The position numbers and the translations under genes are program-made. The notes below the pieces were generated by a model, which was not told where the DNA came from, made no database searches, and was given only the letters and a program-made list of their open reading frames with translations. Shown here in pieces: positions 22,651 to 33,469 of a stretch of DNA of 64,000 bases. The stretch comes from Salvia splendens (lineage: Eukaryota; Streptophyta; Magnoliopsida; Lamiales; Lamiaceae): NCBI RefSeq assembly GCF_004379255.2, contig NC_056033.1, positions 23,056,209 through 23,120,208 of the forward strand, in the 5' to 3' direction. Position 1 is the first letter of the stretch; every line of letters begins with the position of its first letter.

Positions 22651-23125
22651 GTGAATTGTATTGCGCGACGCCAGTGGAGTTCCGAGCAGCAGAGGCTGCG
22701 GTCTGAGTGGGAGCTCTTCGTGGATAATTTCTCGGACCCGATATGGACAGCGACACAGCTGCAGTAAGCACCAAAGGCAGACAGCAGCGGTTCGCGAACT
22801 GGGCTGCAGCGGCTGTCCGTTGCGGCAGCAGCAGCGGTGGGCTGCGTTGTCTAGACGACGCAGCAGCAGGGGATGATCGGGAAGGCGGCACAGGAGCAGC
22901 GACGATAATGACGCAGCGGTGCCAAGCGGGCTGTTGGAAACGACGCAGGAGCAGCGACGACTATGCAGCAGCGGCGTCGGAAACGACGCAGCAACATCAA
23001 CGTCGGGCAGCTGCCGCGTCTCTCCGTCAGCAGCCCCAACAGTGGATGAAATTGGTTTTCATCGTATAGGCGACGCTCACGCGGGTGGAACCCGCACGAC
23101 GTCGCATCGTCCGTTCTGTGACTTC
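22651..23125 (+). other. GC-rich CAG/GCAGC-rich leader block of Copia-1
   Basis: A sharp GC island rich in gcagca and gacgcagc within otherwise AT-rich DNA. The inverted Copia-2 has a matching but diverged block at about 44050-44500. Reading frames are not conserved between the two copies and differ in all six frames, so this looks noncoding: either part of the leader or a captured host fragment carried by the family. Confidence 0.5.
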
Positions 23126-23149
23126 ACTTTCCAAAAATTGATTAGGGTT

Positions 23150-24077
23150 TTCCTTTGGATTCAATTTTGGAAATAATTCAAGATTAATTTGTAAATAAGA
23201 TTTGAATATATCTTTTTGTGGATTTTATATACTGCATAAGATTTAATTATGAATTAAATCATGGATTAATTAGATTCTTTCATTATTTTATGGATTTATA
23301 TGGATTTTATTCCTAGATAAATCCTTGTTAAATTTGGAAAATCATAATCTATAGTTTTTATCTATATCATATGGATATATATGGATTTATTTCTGGACGA
23401 ATCCTAGTTAGGTTTAGATAATGATAATATTATTTTATTCTTATCCTATGAATTTATATGGATTTATTCATATATGAGTTTTAGATGGATTTGGATAATA
23501 ATAATATAATGTTTTATTCTTATCCTAGGAATTTATATGAGTTTATTCATATATGAGTTCTAGATGGATTTAAATAGTAATAATGTAATATTATCTTATT
23601 CTATGGATTTACTCCAAGTTAAATCCTAGATGGATTATGACTAATATTAATATTAATTTATTTTTATCCTATTAATTTGAGTAGATTTAATTCAATTAAG
23701 ACAAGTCCTAGATGGATTAGAACAGACATTAATCCAAGTTATCATTATCTTTTGGATTTATATCCTAGATAGATTAGGATAAATATGATATTTAAGAAAA
23801 TTCGTATTTAAGTGGATTTAGACAAATTTATTTATCTAAGAAATCCTAAGTAATGTTTGATATATTCTAGATGTCTATTCTAAATAGAATTAAGATTTGT
23901 ATAAATCTTAGTTGATGGGATTTTATTTTTATCTTATGGAATATGATGGAGTTGTTTCTATCTAGTAATATCCTAGTACGATTTAAATAATGATAATCCT
24001 AGATCAACGTTATCTTGAATTGTAGGATTTGATTTTATCGAAATAAAATCTAGAATAATCCTAAATGGATTTAGATA
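23150..24077 (+). repeat. Degenerate tandem repeat, about 78 bp, in the Copia-1 leader
   Basis: Around ten diverged units, each with a 'cttatcctatgaatttatat'-like start and a 'ctagatggattt' middle; clear starts lie at 23441, 23519, 23595 and 23674 (period 76-79). The inverted copy 43200-43990 has the same composition, and 63890-64000 at the window end looks like another piece. No coding. Confidence 0.65.
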
Positions 24078-24731
24078 GTTAACTCTAGGGGTGAGCCTCG
24101 TATCGAAAATGTTGTATCGTATATCGTATCGAAAATATGGATATGAAAGAATTTCATATCGTTATCGTATCGAAAGTTTTGATATATCGAATTTCGATAT
24201 ATCGAACTTTCGATATGGATAAAATCAATATAGTTATCGTATCGATATATATATATATATATATAGGGGGGCCTTATTCTCCTTTTCCACTTTTACATCC
24301 TTTTTCCTTCTTAATTTGGCCATTTGACAGAAGCTGAACCGCCAAATCTTGGAAACTGCTAATTTTACGGGATTTCGAATGCAACAATTCTCCTTCTTCC
24401 ATCAGTCATTAATCCCACAACCCTTACATCTACTCCCACTCTCTCCACTACGAAAACCCCATATTTCAACATCCCCAGCGCCGCTTTTGGAGATTTTTGA
24501 TTTTCTCGACCAAATTTTCCGAGGGAATTAGCTTTCAACGCTGAAATCGACTCGGAAACCCCGACTAATTTCCAATAGGTATGTTTCAAGAGTGATTTAG
24601 GCATCTTTTTTTTGTGATTTTGCAGACCAAAGCGGTGGTTTCGTGATTTCGCAGACCCGTTTTTGGGTTCGGTTATATAATGATGAATTCCAGTACCATG
24701 ATACGTGTTTGTTGGTTTTGCCAGATCGAAA

Positions 24732-25928
24732 ATGCCGAAGAGGGGTCGTCCGCTATCGCAAGTAACAGAGGCTGCAGGTATAATTTTACATCGTCCTGCT
24801 TCAAATCAATATTTTTTTTTTCATATTGTGAGTGATGGTTTTAGCAATTCTGTTAAATCCCCAGTATACATGTTGTGTGGTGTGATGACTAAATACTTCA
24901 CACGGTTCATAATTTCAGATATATTCAATGATTTGTGGAACTATAAGCATGGGTTTTTGGAGTTATTATGTGCATTATTTGTGGTATATTAGTTACAAAT
25001 TGAAAAATACTTGTTTTATATGGAGTTTAATTCATATGAACTAAGCATTATGTAACATATGTTATGCATTATGTTTATCAAAACGTGCATTACAGATTAA
25101 TTGTCGAACTGAAATTGTGTGTTTTGTATTACAATTTGTTGGTAACAAAAGTACATTTGCATTTTGGATGAAATGCGTGATAAGGTCATTTGAATTTCCG
25201 AACATAATGTATGAATTGTGTTTCATAAAATATGCAGTACAGAGGTTCTGTGAAAAAATGTGTAGTCCGATGAAATAATAACGCATTATCAGGAGTATGT
25301 AATGAATTATCAGTAATACTTTGTCAATTATCAGTAGTATTTTATGCATTTTAAGTAATATTTAGTGCATCATCAGTATTATCTAATGCATTATCATTAT
25401 TATTGATTGCATTGTCAGTGGTATCTACTGGCATTACCAGTAATATTGAGTGCATTATCAGTGATTATTAGTGCATTATCAGGGATGTTTAATGCATTAT
25501 GCGAATGTGTTACGCAAACTTTCATGTGATCTGATTAAGTACGCCGGTTGCATTAATATGAACCCATTATGACGAACACATCATTACACATATCGTACTC
25601 TACTGTATGGAAAAGGTTTGAATTTGATTCTTTGTTTGTGCAATTTCAGAAAAACGAGTAAGATCGGAACTCGATGATGCAGTCGATGATGTACGTAATG
25701 CGCCACTTGGAGACGTACTTTGGAGAGAAGGATAAAGATTGGGATTGCGGGCTGACCGCAAAGGGAAGCAAAAGTCTTGAAATGTTTCGAATCAAATTTG
25801 CAAGGGTGCTACTGACTTCTCCCTACAATGTCCGCGGTGCCGCAAACCAAAAAAAGGCAACCAAGTTCTGGAGAGATAAACCTAAAAATTTCAATTTCGA
25901 AAAGTGGGTAGAAAATTATGGGTTGTAG
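24732..25928 (+). pseudogene. Ulp1-peptidase-like gene, internally deleted, carried by the MULE
   Basis: A first exon begins ATG at 24732 (MPKRGRPLSQVTEAA) and ends at a consensus donor CAG|GTATAA (24777/24778). A matching acceptor TTTCAG lies at 25644-25649. The second exon region contains, in another frame, 25674-25928 with YVMRHLETYFGE and a following basic tail, which resembles the C-terminal end of Ulp1 (C48) SUMO-peptidase-like proteins often carried by plant MULEs. Spliced as drawn, the first exon's frame would end after 44 codons, so the catalytic core has been lost and the two ends fused out of frame. The Ulp1 identity is an inference from a short motif. Confidence 0.55.
25281..25505. 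repeat. 21-bp degenerate tandem repeat, about 10.5 copies
   Basis: Units approximate GCATTATCAGTAATATTT plus three bases. They repeat every 21 bp with one 22-bp unit, from 25281 to about 25505, inside the intron of the Ulp1-like fragment. The same GCATTAT core is scattered through the MULE spacers (26150-26860 and 27990-28330), often inverted. Confidence 0.85.
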
Positions 25929-26150
25929 GGCGTGATTATTTCTAGTATTTGTTGGAAGAATTTGCACTTTATTTCCTTTTTGCAAGCTTGAATACACTGA
26001 ACAATGTTTTTTAAAATAACATTTTTTGATTTCTATCATGTGAACACTCTGGCGACCATTAATGGATGTATTATGTTATTTGCTTGTTTGTGTTATGTTT
26101 TTTTGGTCTGTTTAGGTGGACGATGTACTCTCATAATGACCAACATATAC

Positions 26151-26516
26151 CAAATAATGCACCAAACCTTATGCGTAATGCAAAGGCATAACCAAATAAT
26201 GCTTGTGTATATTGTACACCTAATATACTGAGCCGTATATAGTACGCCTCAATTTTGTGTGCATCATATCTGCATATAATGTAAGTATTCGTAATACGTA
26301 ATGCATTATTAAACGTTGTTTGTGAATTTTAACCAAATAATGCACCAATGCGTAGGAATAATGCAATGGCACCTCCACATAATGCATTTGTATATTGTAC
26401 ATTACATTTATTAAGCAACATATAAGGTACGCCTCAGTTTTATGTGCGTCATATCTACATATAATGTAAGTATTCGTACTACGTAATGCATTGTTAAACG
26501 TGCGCCACACATCCTG
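26151..26516. repeat. Tandem duplication, 183-bp period
   Basis: 26151-26333 and 26334-26516 are two diverged copies; both start 'caaataatgcacca' and share 'gtatattgtac', 'cgtcatatct' or a variant, and 'ataatgtaagtattcgta'. The second copy abuts the point where the transposase frame stops resembling MULE proteins, so it marks the truncation. Confidence 0.75.
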
Positions 26517-27640
26517 GGTGCTACACCCATACAATCTACAAAATGTCTGAACAGCCAAGCAAAAGCCCCTGTTTTCTCGCTGCAAACCAGCCCCGCTGCA
26601 AATGTCACAGGACTACCATGATTATCCTTTCCAGTGAAAGGAGTGAAGATCATACAGTACCTGCATACATGACAATTACCTGCAGTCAGAATCTAAAATA
26701 TATCATAATGCAACATATTGTAATTCGTAATGCACGTACATCAATTAATAATGCATACTATATATATTGTCTTCAGTAGCGTAAACATATCATAATGCAA
26801 CTTGCGGCAATGCGTAAAGCAGTAACATCCAGTAATAATGCACATAATATACAATAGATACATATAGTAAACATAAATAACACAGTAGTCAGTTTCAACC
26901 GATTTGTGTTGTACGTGGAGTCGAAGGACACAGTATCACCAAACATGTGGTAATTTCTCTTCATTACACCGTCGCACCAAAACAAAGCAACCAACTGGTC
27001 AGATTCGTTAACTTCGTAGTGATAGGTGTAAGCCTCGGAAATCTCCTTCTTCCTCGCCATGTCATCCAACACCATTTGTACATCATATCCTTGTGCATAT
27101 TCTTTGATGTCCCGTGAGGCATTCCTGATATCCCCAACCGTGCAACCAGCCAGTTCGAACCCACCAAGAATCTCCTTCAATACCTTAAATGTAAGCGTGG
27201 GTCCTATATTCGCCCTTGAACAGTCGGGATAAATTTATGATGAACATCATCCAACTTGCGATTACTAGACATGAATTGCTGATGTTCCGTCTCAACCATG
27301 TGATGGTTATGAATCTCATTGAACTCGTGAATTATGTATCACGACGAGCCATCTTCCGAGAAAAACCTGAAGGATATACTAGCTGTGCAACCACACCGCT
27401 TAGATAACTTCCTACGCTTGATAGTGAAACCAGTACGAGCATTCAGCTGGTCATCCTCACCACCCTTTTTCCTTCCTTCCTTGTTGCATACAACTTGATA
27501 CCAGGTCGTGACATCATCAACCTTCCTCATAGCTTGTTTGCGCGTATCGAAGCCAACTGCACGGGCATATATGTCGTAGAAAGCAAAAGCAAAATCCAAT
27601 GATTGGAATTTCTGACCTACAACAGGCTTCATCGCGGCGG
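26516..27640 (-). pseudogene. MULE transposase, FAR1/FHY3 type, broken
   Basis: Reading leftward from about 27640, a FAR1-type zinc-finger DNA-binding domain appears (VGQKFQSLDFAFAFYDIYAR; KRCGCTASISFRF; then IHEFNEIHNHHMVETEH). Next is the start of the MULE transposase domain (GCTVGDIRNASRDIKEYAQG; FWCDGVMKRNYHMFGDTVSF; DSTYNTNR), a 239-nt intron (26661-26899, GT donor and AG acceptor in phase) and FTPFTGKDNHG...WLFRHFVDCMGVAP. Breaks are an in-frame TGA at 27337-27339, a frameshift near 27225, and loss of everything after about 26516, including most of the catalytic domain. It would have cut and joined MULE ends. FAR1 and FHY3 are host genes domesticated from such transposases, but the nested position and terminal repeats favour a transposon. 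Confidence 0.82.
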
Positions 27641-28907
27641 AACATTCAGGTACAACAACCACTGCACACAATTGGCAACAAAAAGGGGTCAGCAAAAAAT
27701 AACAACTTTGGAATAAAATAAGCTGCCAAGCAATGCACGATTTGCACACATTCAATCTGTCAAATGTTTCACTTGGATGAACCCTTGATGTATGCATACG
27801 TATAACACACACTATTAAAAACGTCGTTTTTTATTTGTACATACTATACCCTACCCCCTTGGCTTATGAAAACCTTCGGGAAAAACAAGAAACGTGTGCC
27901 AAAATCCAAAGCTAACAACTGATATTTAAGCCCTAGTAAAATGAGGCATAAAATCATACCTGTTTTAATTCGTACAACATACACATTCCAAATAATATAT
28001 TATGCATTATACAAACAATATAGTGCATTACGGTTAATCAGTTGATGCATTATTGTTAAAAACTTTATTCATTAAACTATGTACGTTATAGACCTACGTA
28101 ATTTATTACTGGGTCAGACACAAAGCTTTGTTAAATGTTGTTATTAATGTTTACATACTATACCCTAGCCCCTAGGATTATTAAACCCTTACGGGGAAAA
28201 AAGCAACGTGCGCCACACATCGCAAACCAGAAAAAACCGTTTTACCCCGAAAACATAGCAGTTCAAAGAATTATGCATTACATATGATCATAAGTTCATT
28301 ATGCTTCATTTAGATGTGCATTATATGTCTCGTTTCAACCTAATACCTTCGACATGCCGAGAGCGAATCCATGGAGGAAGGTTTCAGAGCAAGCGCTCAT
28401 GTTATACCATGGCAACACAATACACTTAATTATTGCTGGTTAAAAATCAGATAATGAAACTGCTACAAATTGAGACAGAAACATCCGCAATAAAAACAGA
28501 ATCGTGAAGCTTCGAGATTTACCTTCTTCCATTGATTAGAAACGAAAGTTGTAGATCCAACGCCAATTAGACAACCTTACACTCCCGAGGATTAATTGAG
28601 CAAAGATTTGAGAATTGTGATAATTGAAACCTTGGAAAAAAATAGAGATTCGAAATCATATACACCGCAGCATTACCTTCCTTCATCGACGTGTTTTTTG
28701 GAAAAAAACTGCCGTATATTCCCATGAGAGAATCATGGGATTTCCATAACTATCAAATAATCATGTACCAAATCTACCCTTAATCGTTTATTAAGGTATT
28801 ATAATTTAATGGAATCAGTGATTAATTTCAGCCATCCGATTTATAAAATTAAAGGTTGAGATTAAGAAGGAAAAAGAAGAATATATGAGAAAAGGAAATG
28901 AATACAT

Positions 28908-28911
<4 letters not shown>

Positions 28912-28957
<46 letters not shown>
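28912..28957. repeat. (TA)n microsatellite
   Basis: About 23 uninterrupted TA units at the right edge of the MULE. A shorter TA tract (about 24243-24264) lies at the left edge. Confidence 0.95.
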
Positions 28958-28959
<2 letters not shown>

Positions 28960-29470
28960 TACCGAAATTCGATATATATATCAAATTTCGGTACGATATA
29001 TAGAAATATCGATATCGAATCGAACACCTGTATATCGAAAATTATAATTTCAAAACTTAAAATTCACACAAAAATTAATAAAACTTCAACACAATAAAAT
29101 TAATAGTGTTCTTATCTCCATAATCAAAATACAACACAACTAAGTACAATTAAATGGATTTATATATATTTATAATTTTAAATTTTAATATGTATTGAAT
29201 TTCATTATGTTTCGATATATACGATATATATCGTATATTCGATATAAAACGATATATCGAAAATATCGATATATATCGTATATTCGATATAAAACGATAT
29301 ATATCGATATAAGGAAATTCATATCGTTATCGTATTGAAAATTACGATACGGTATCGTATCGTATCGAAAATTATGATATATCGAAAATTCGATAATTTT
29401 TCGATATTTTTCAATACGATACGAGCGATATATCATTTTTTCGATATTTTTCCCCAGCCCTAGTTAACTC

Positions 29471-30263
29471 TATCTTGATGAATCCTAAATGAATTTGGAT
29501 AATTATTTTCCAAGATAAAACTTAATTATTTAATTGTATATTCCTTAACTAGATTAAATAATTGTAAATAATTATCCAGTATGTTTAAATGCCATGCATT
29601 AAATGGAATTATCTGTTTATTTGGTGTTTATCTTTTTAAGTGGATTATCTGTCTTATCTACTTGTGTGATAATTATGCAAAAACTATATAAAATATCTAA
29701 GTGATAATTACAACAATGCGTTGTATATGGTCTCCATCGATTGGTTTGTCAAATTATGAAGCTAGTTTCTAATATTATCGTCGCCCATTATGTGGGGACA
29801 ATAATCCTACGAAATAGAAAGTTATAGGGACAGACTTCTCAATAATAAATAGTATGGGCTAGAAAGTGATTTCTAATATTATCGCCACTCATTATATGGG
29901 GATAATAATCCTAAGAAATTGCATGTTTCAGATGTTCAAACATAATTTATGAAATAGCTTGATTTTATTATCAGCGCATGAGCATTGTTATGGGACTGTG
30001 TTGTAGAAATAAAATTCTGTAATGCGAAATCTGATTGTCGTGCTTAGGCAATATTAGGCGGCTATGCCATTATGTGATATCTGGACTATTCGTCGGTGTT
30101 GTGACCAGTAAAAACGTTAAAGTTGTGAATGAGTATTGACCTCTTATGGAGGATACCTGTTTTCGATTTTACAATTGCAAGATACATAATTGTTTTGTGG
30201 TTATTTGTGATTATGTATTGAGCATAAGTATGTAATAATAAGTTTATTTGCCAAATCTTCATT
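29471..30263 (+). other. Copia-1 leader, 3' part
   Basis: AT-rich with no ORF on the sense strand. It contains two similar blocks, 'tattatcgtcgcccattatg' at about 29773 and a variant near 29878, matched in the inverted copy near 42790 and 42900. The minus-strand frame at 30086-30310 is an antisense shadow. Confidence 0.5.
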
Positions 30264-33260
30264 ATGTCATTCAATATTTTGTCTGCGATCCTTAAAGAAA
30301 CTAAACTCAAAAGCCAAAATTATGTAGACTGGAAACGTAAATGGATAAGATTCTCATCGCTGAAAACTTGGAGTTTATACTCAATGATTCATGTCCTCCA
30401 TTTCCTCGACCTAATTCCGCGAAGAATGTTCGAGAATGCAATATGCATGTACTTGACAAGTTCTTTAAGGAATAAGGTCAAGCTATTTTCCTTCAAGTAG
30501 TGAGATTGGTTAATGACGATGAAAGATGGATATCAATAGAATCTGTCAAGATGATTCGATTGGAATATCCTATAGTAACATAATGTTTTGATGAATTTTT
30601 TGATCACTCAAATAGTTTTATGACTCAAGTCATCGCCTAAAGTAATAAGAAATTACTAGTAGAAGGTTTAACTGAAAAGTAGAAAACCTTCAGAATAATG
30701 GTCATTATATTACTATTAGAGGAAAGTAACATGATAGATGACCAATTCATAAAGGCTACATTTTTCCTAAGTCCTAGTTCACTTGAACAAAAGACTAGAT
30801 ATGGAAATCAGGGAGCCTGAATTGTCATAATGTTTGTATAAAAGCGAAGTGAAGATGCTTTGTAAGTTGGAATTGACCTCATTTAAGAAGGACAATGACT
30901 TACATGACAATGCAACTTCTAAGTAAGAGATCTTAATCTAGTTAGGCATTTGTTGCAGTGGAAGCTATTATTGCTCAATTATTGTCTTATGGTTGATGCT
31001 TAAGACATCATAGTATTAAAATAATATAAGTGCAACAAGATTGAGTATTAAACAACACATCAACTTCTTAAAACAATGAATAATAAAGTATTTATGGCTC
31101 TTATTCTTAAGGCCAGAAATTACTTAGTAATTGTTCAAACTGATCTAAACTATCAAGATTTTAGCATTTTGTTAAATAGCTTGAAAGTTGAGAATGTCTG
31201 TTTGATGCACTGTAAGTTAGAATCATTTGAATTTTCAAGAGATTCGAACTTGTAGAAATGCAACATAGAAAGACTAGTGGGCCTCAATGGTTTACACCAT
31301 AAGGAGACGAGCGAAGGGTTATGAATAGTAGTGGGAGTCTAATCTCTATCAATGAATCCAAGTATTCTTCTAAACAATGGGATAGTTATGTAAGAAGGAA
31401 TCAAAGTCTTTATAAGAAAAGTTTGATTAAGTGATGAGTTGTACTCATTAAAATTTATCATTGATGGGATAAGCATTAGTTAAAACGAGATACACCTTAA
31501 AGAAACTACCAAAATGAGTACCTTCTACAAAACACGAGTTGTAGACTAGAGCGACTCTAGTCTAGCACATCTCAAAGTGTAATGTTGTTCCAACACGTGC
31601 TGGAAAGGTTTCCATGTAATTAGAGTTGAGTACTAATGTATGTTTCAAGGTTTTCCCTAATGATATAAGGATATAAGTTCTGTAATCTTCAAAGATGAAT
31701 TCTTGTATGAAGATCAATAAATGAACTAAAAGCCTAACATCGTGATAAATCTCAAGATACAGAGAGATATCATATTTTCCACATTACCACGAAGGCATAC
31801 CATTAGAAACTTGTGCAGTAATTAGATCAACTTCAGTACCTGAGATTGTAAGAACCAAATCGTAGTGGGAGCATTCCTGAGGAATATAACAAGGTCATGG
31901 GTCTAAGAGTGTCGTAAGACTTAGTCTTAGATTAACTTGAGCATAATCCCTTTAACTACAATGTAGCATTGGTTTATTTGGATATTCATCCTTGAAAATG
32001 TGATAGATTCCAAACTACAATCTAATATAAACAACATATTTTACAAGAGTTGCAAACACTACCTATAGGCTGTGTCAGTCAGTGGGAGCTAGTAAATTGC
32101 AAGTGTAAATGTGGATCTCAAAAGGGCCTGACAATGACAATGGGCTATACCCAAAGAGAACGTTTTTCTCACTGTCGTTGTGCCAGGATTTATTCAATCC
32201 TATTATCTATTTGAACTTACATAAATTAGAATGTATGTATTATGATTGTCAAGACAACTTTGTCAAGACAACCTTCTATAGATAGAAGTCTTGAGGAGAT
32301 CATCTACATAGAACATCCTAATGGATATGTAATTAAGGGCAAGAAACGCATGATTGGAAGCTTATAAAGACCTCCGTGGTCTTAGGCAACCATCTAAATT
32401 AGAGTATATGTGTTTTATCATAATTGTCAAATATTTGGAATTTGACTTGTGTCCTTAACAAGGAAATTGAAAGTGCATTATATATGGTATTATTGGTACT
32501 CTACTATGATGAAATCTACAATAGTTGTAAACATATAAGATTGGTATCTGGCGTAGGAAACTGGTAGTCTGCCCAGTTTAAGATAAATGATTTAAGAGAA
32601 ACTAATTACATTCTTAGCATCTAAATTCTTTTAAGATTGCTAGAAAGAATATGGAGATTCTCTTAGAAATCCTATATCTATACAATGCTTGGAACATTTT
32701 AGCATTAGAAATTCCATGAAAAGGTTTATACCTTTCAAGATGAAATTGTCTTGTCTCTAGTCAAGTGTCGTTTGACGCTTAGTGAGATCAAGAATTACGA
32801 GACTAGTTTTAAAGATAGATGTCTCATGTGTGCTATGATGTGTACTAAGTGTTATGTTAGTTGTGCTTGTGCATAGCAGGTGTATATCATATTAACCATG
32901 GCAAAGGACTTTGATTGAGGTAAAGAATGTACCATAGTGCTTGAGAAAAGTTAATCGTTATATTCTAGTTTACCAGTCATTAATGTAATGTCCTTGGAGT
33001 TACACTGACTTAGTTTTATGACTAATAAGTGATCGAGTGAGTCATCCTCTAAACATGTGTTTACCTTAGGAGTATCTTCCTAACAGCTTTGATCGTAAGT
33101 TTGAGTATGCTTATGAGTATTATTTTTAATTACTCTAGCGAAGGCGTTAACTCAAGGGACACACGAGATCATAAGCTAAGCAATCACATAAAGAGATGAA
33201 ATTAAATAAAGATCAAGTACACAACAAAGACATAGTGGTCAAAGATATGATCAGAGAACA
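30264..33260 (+). pseudogene. gag-pol: Copia-1 gag-pol, heavily decayed
   Basis: The gag start is clear: MSFNILSAILKETKL followed by NYVDWKR (30264-30340), the opening of Tork-type Gag, after which the frame is lost within about 25 residues and continues in other frames (AENLEFILNDSCPPF). The remaining 2.8 kb match the inverse of 39400-42200. Near the end a scrap (about 33140-33180) resembles the RNase H tail found intact in Copia-3 at about 49427. No frame exceeds 80 codons, so this is an old copy. It once encoded Gag, protease, integrase, RT and RNase H. Confidence 0.7.
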
Positions 33261-33392
33261 AGCAAGCATATTTTTTTCACAGAAAATGCCTTTGTGGCAG
33301 CATGTTTCAAACATGATGTTAAATGAATGGTAGTTCGATATATCTAGCATCAAGACCTGCTTTGAGTATAAGTGAGAGAGTTTTTGGCAGTG

Positions 33393-33469
33393 GGTATACT
33401 CGAAAGCATGTTTTGAGTATAAGTGGGAGATTGTTAGGTTTGGTATACTGAAAAGCATGTTTCGAGCAC
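33393..33469 (+). promoter_or_regulatory. Polypurine tract and repeated block at the 3' LTR boundary
   Basis: AAGTGGGAGA at 33421-33430 is the polypurine tract that primes plus-strand DNA, directly before TGTTAGG. A 28-bp block (33393-33420) upstream of the tract is repeated, with few changes, just inside the LTR (33442-33469). A weaker tract copy (agtataagtgagag) lies near 33365. Confidence 0.75.

Larger units (their letters stand above)
24265..28911. mobile_element. Mutator-like element (MULE), FAR1 type, nested in the hAT element
   Basis: It lies between two (TA)n tracts. Its left end AGGGGGGCCTTATTC and right end (inverted AGGGATGTATTC) lead into shared 'tttttccttcttaat', giving terminal inverted repeats of about 50 bp. 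The usual 9-bp target duplication cannot be proven because both flanks are TATATA. It holds a minus-strand transposase pseudogene and a plus-strand Ulp1-like fragment, plus many GCATTAT/ATAATGC motifs in the spacers. Confidence 0.72.
24086..29462. mobile_element. hAT-like non-autonomous element carrying a nested MULE
   Basis: Flanked by a perfect 8-bp duplication GTTAACTC (24078-24085 and 29463-29470), as expected of hAT elements. Ends are TAGGGGTGAGC and, inverted, TAGGGCTGGGG. The subterminal parts (24086-24264, 28957-29462) are packed with TATCGAAA/TTTCGATA palindromes. The inverted Copia-2 has the empty site as one copy at 43226-43233. No hAT transposase is visible, so the outer element is about 730 bp and non-autonomous. 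Confidence 0.9.

Noticed and set aside
26516..27640. Host FAR1/FHY3 transcription-factor gene
   Set aside because: It has a stop, a frameshift and a truncation, and lies inside an element with terminal inverted repeats; a transposase pseudogene fits better.
28885..29097. ORFs made of Ile-Tyr repeats at the (TA)n tract
   Set aside because: Pure translation of a microsatellite, not a protein.
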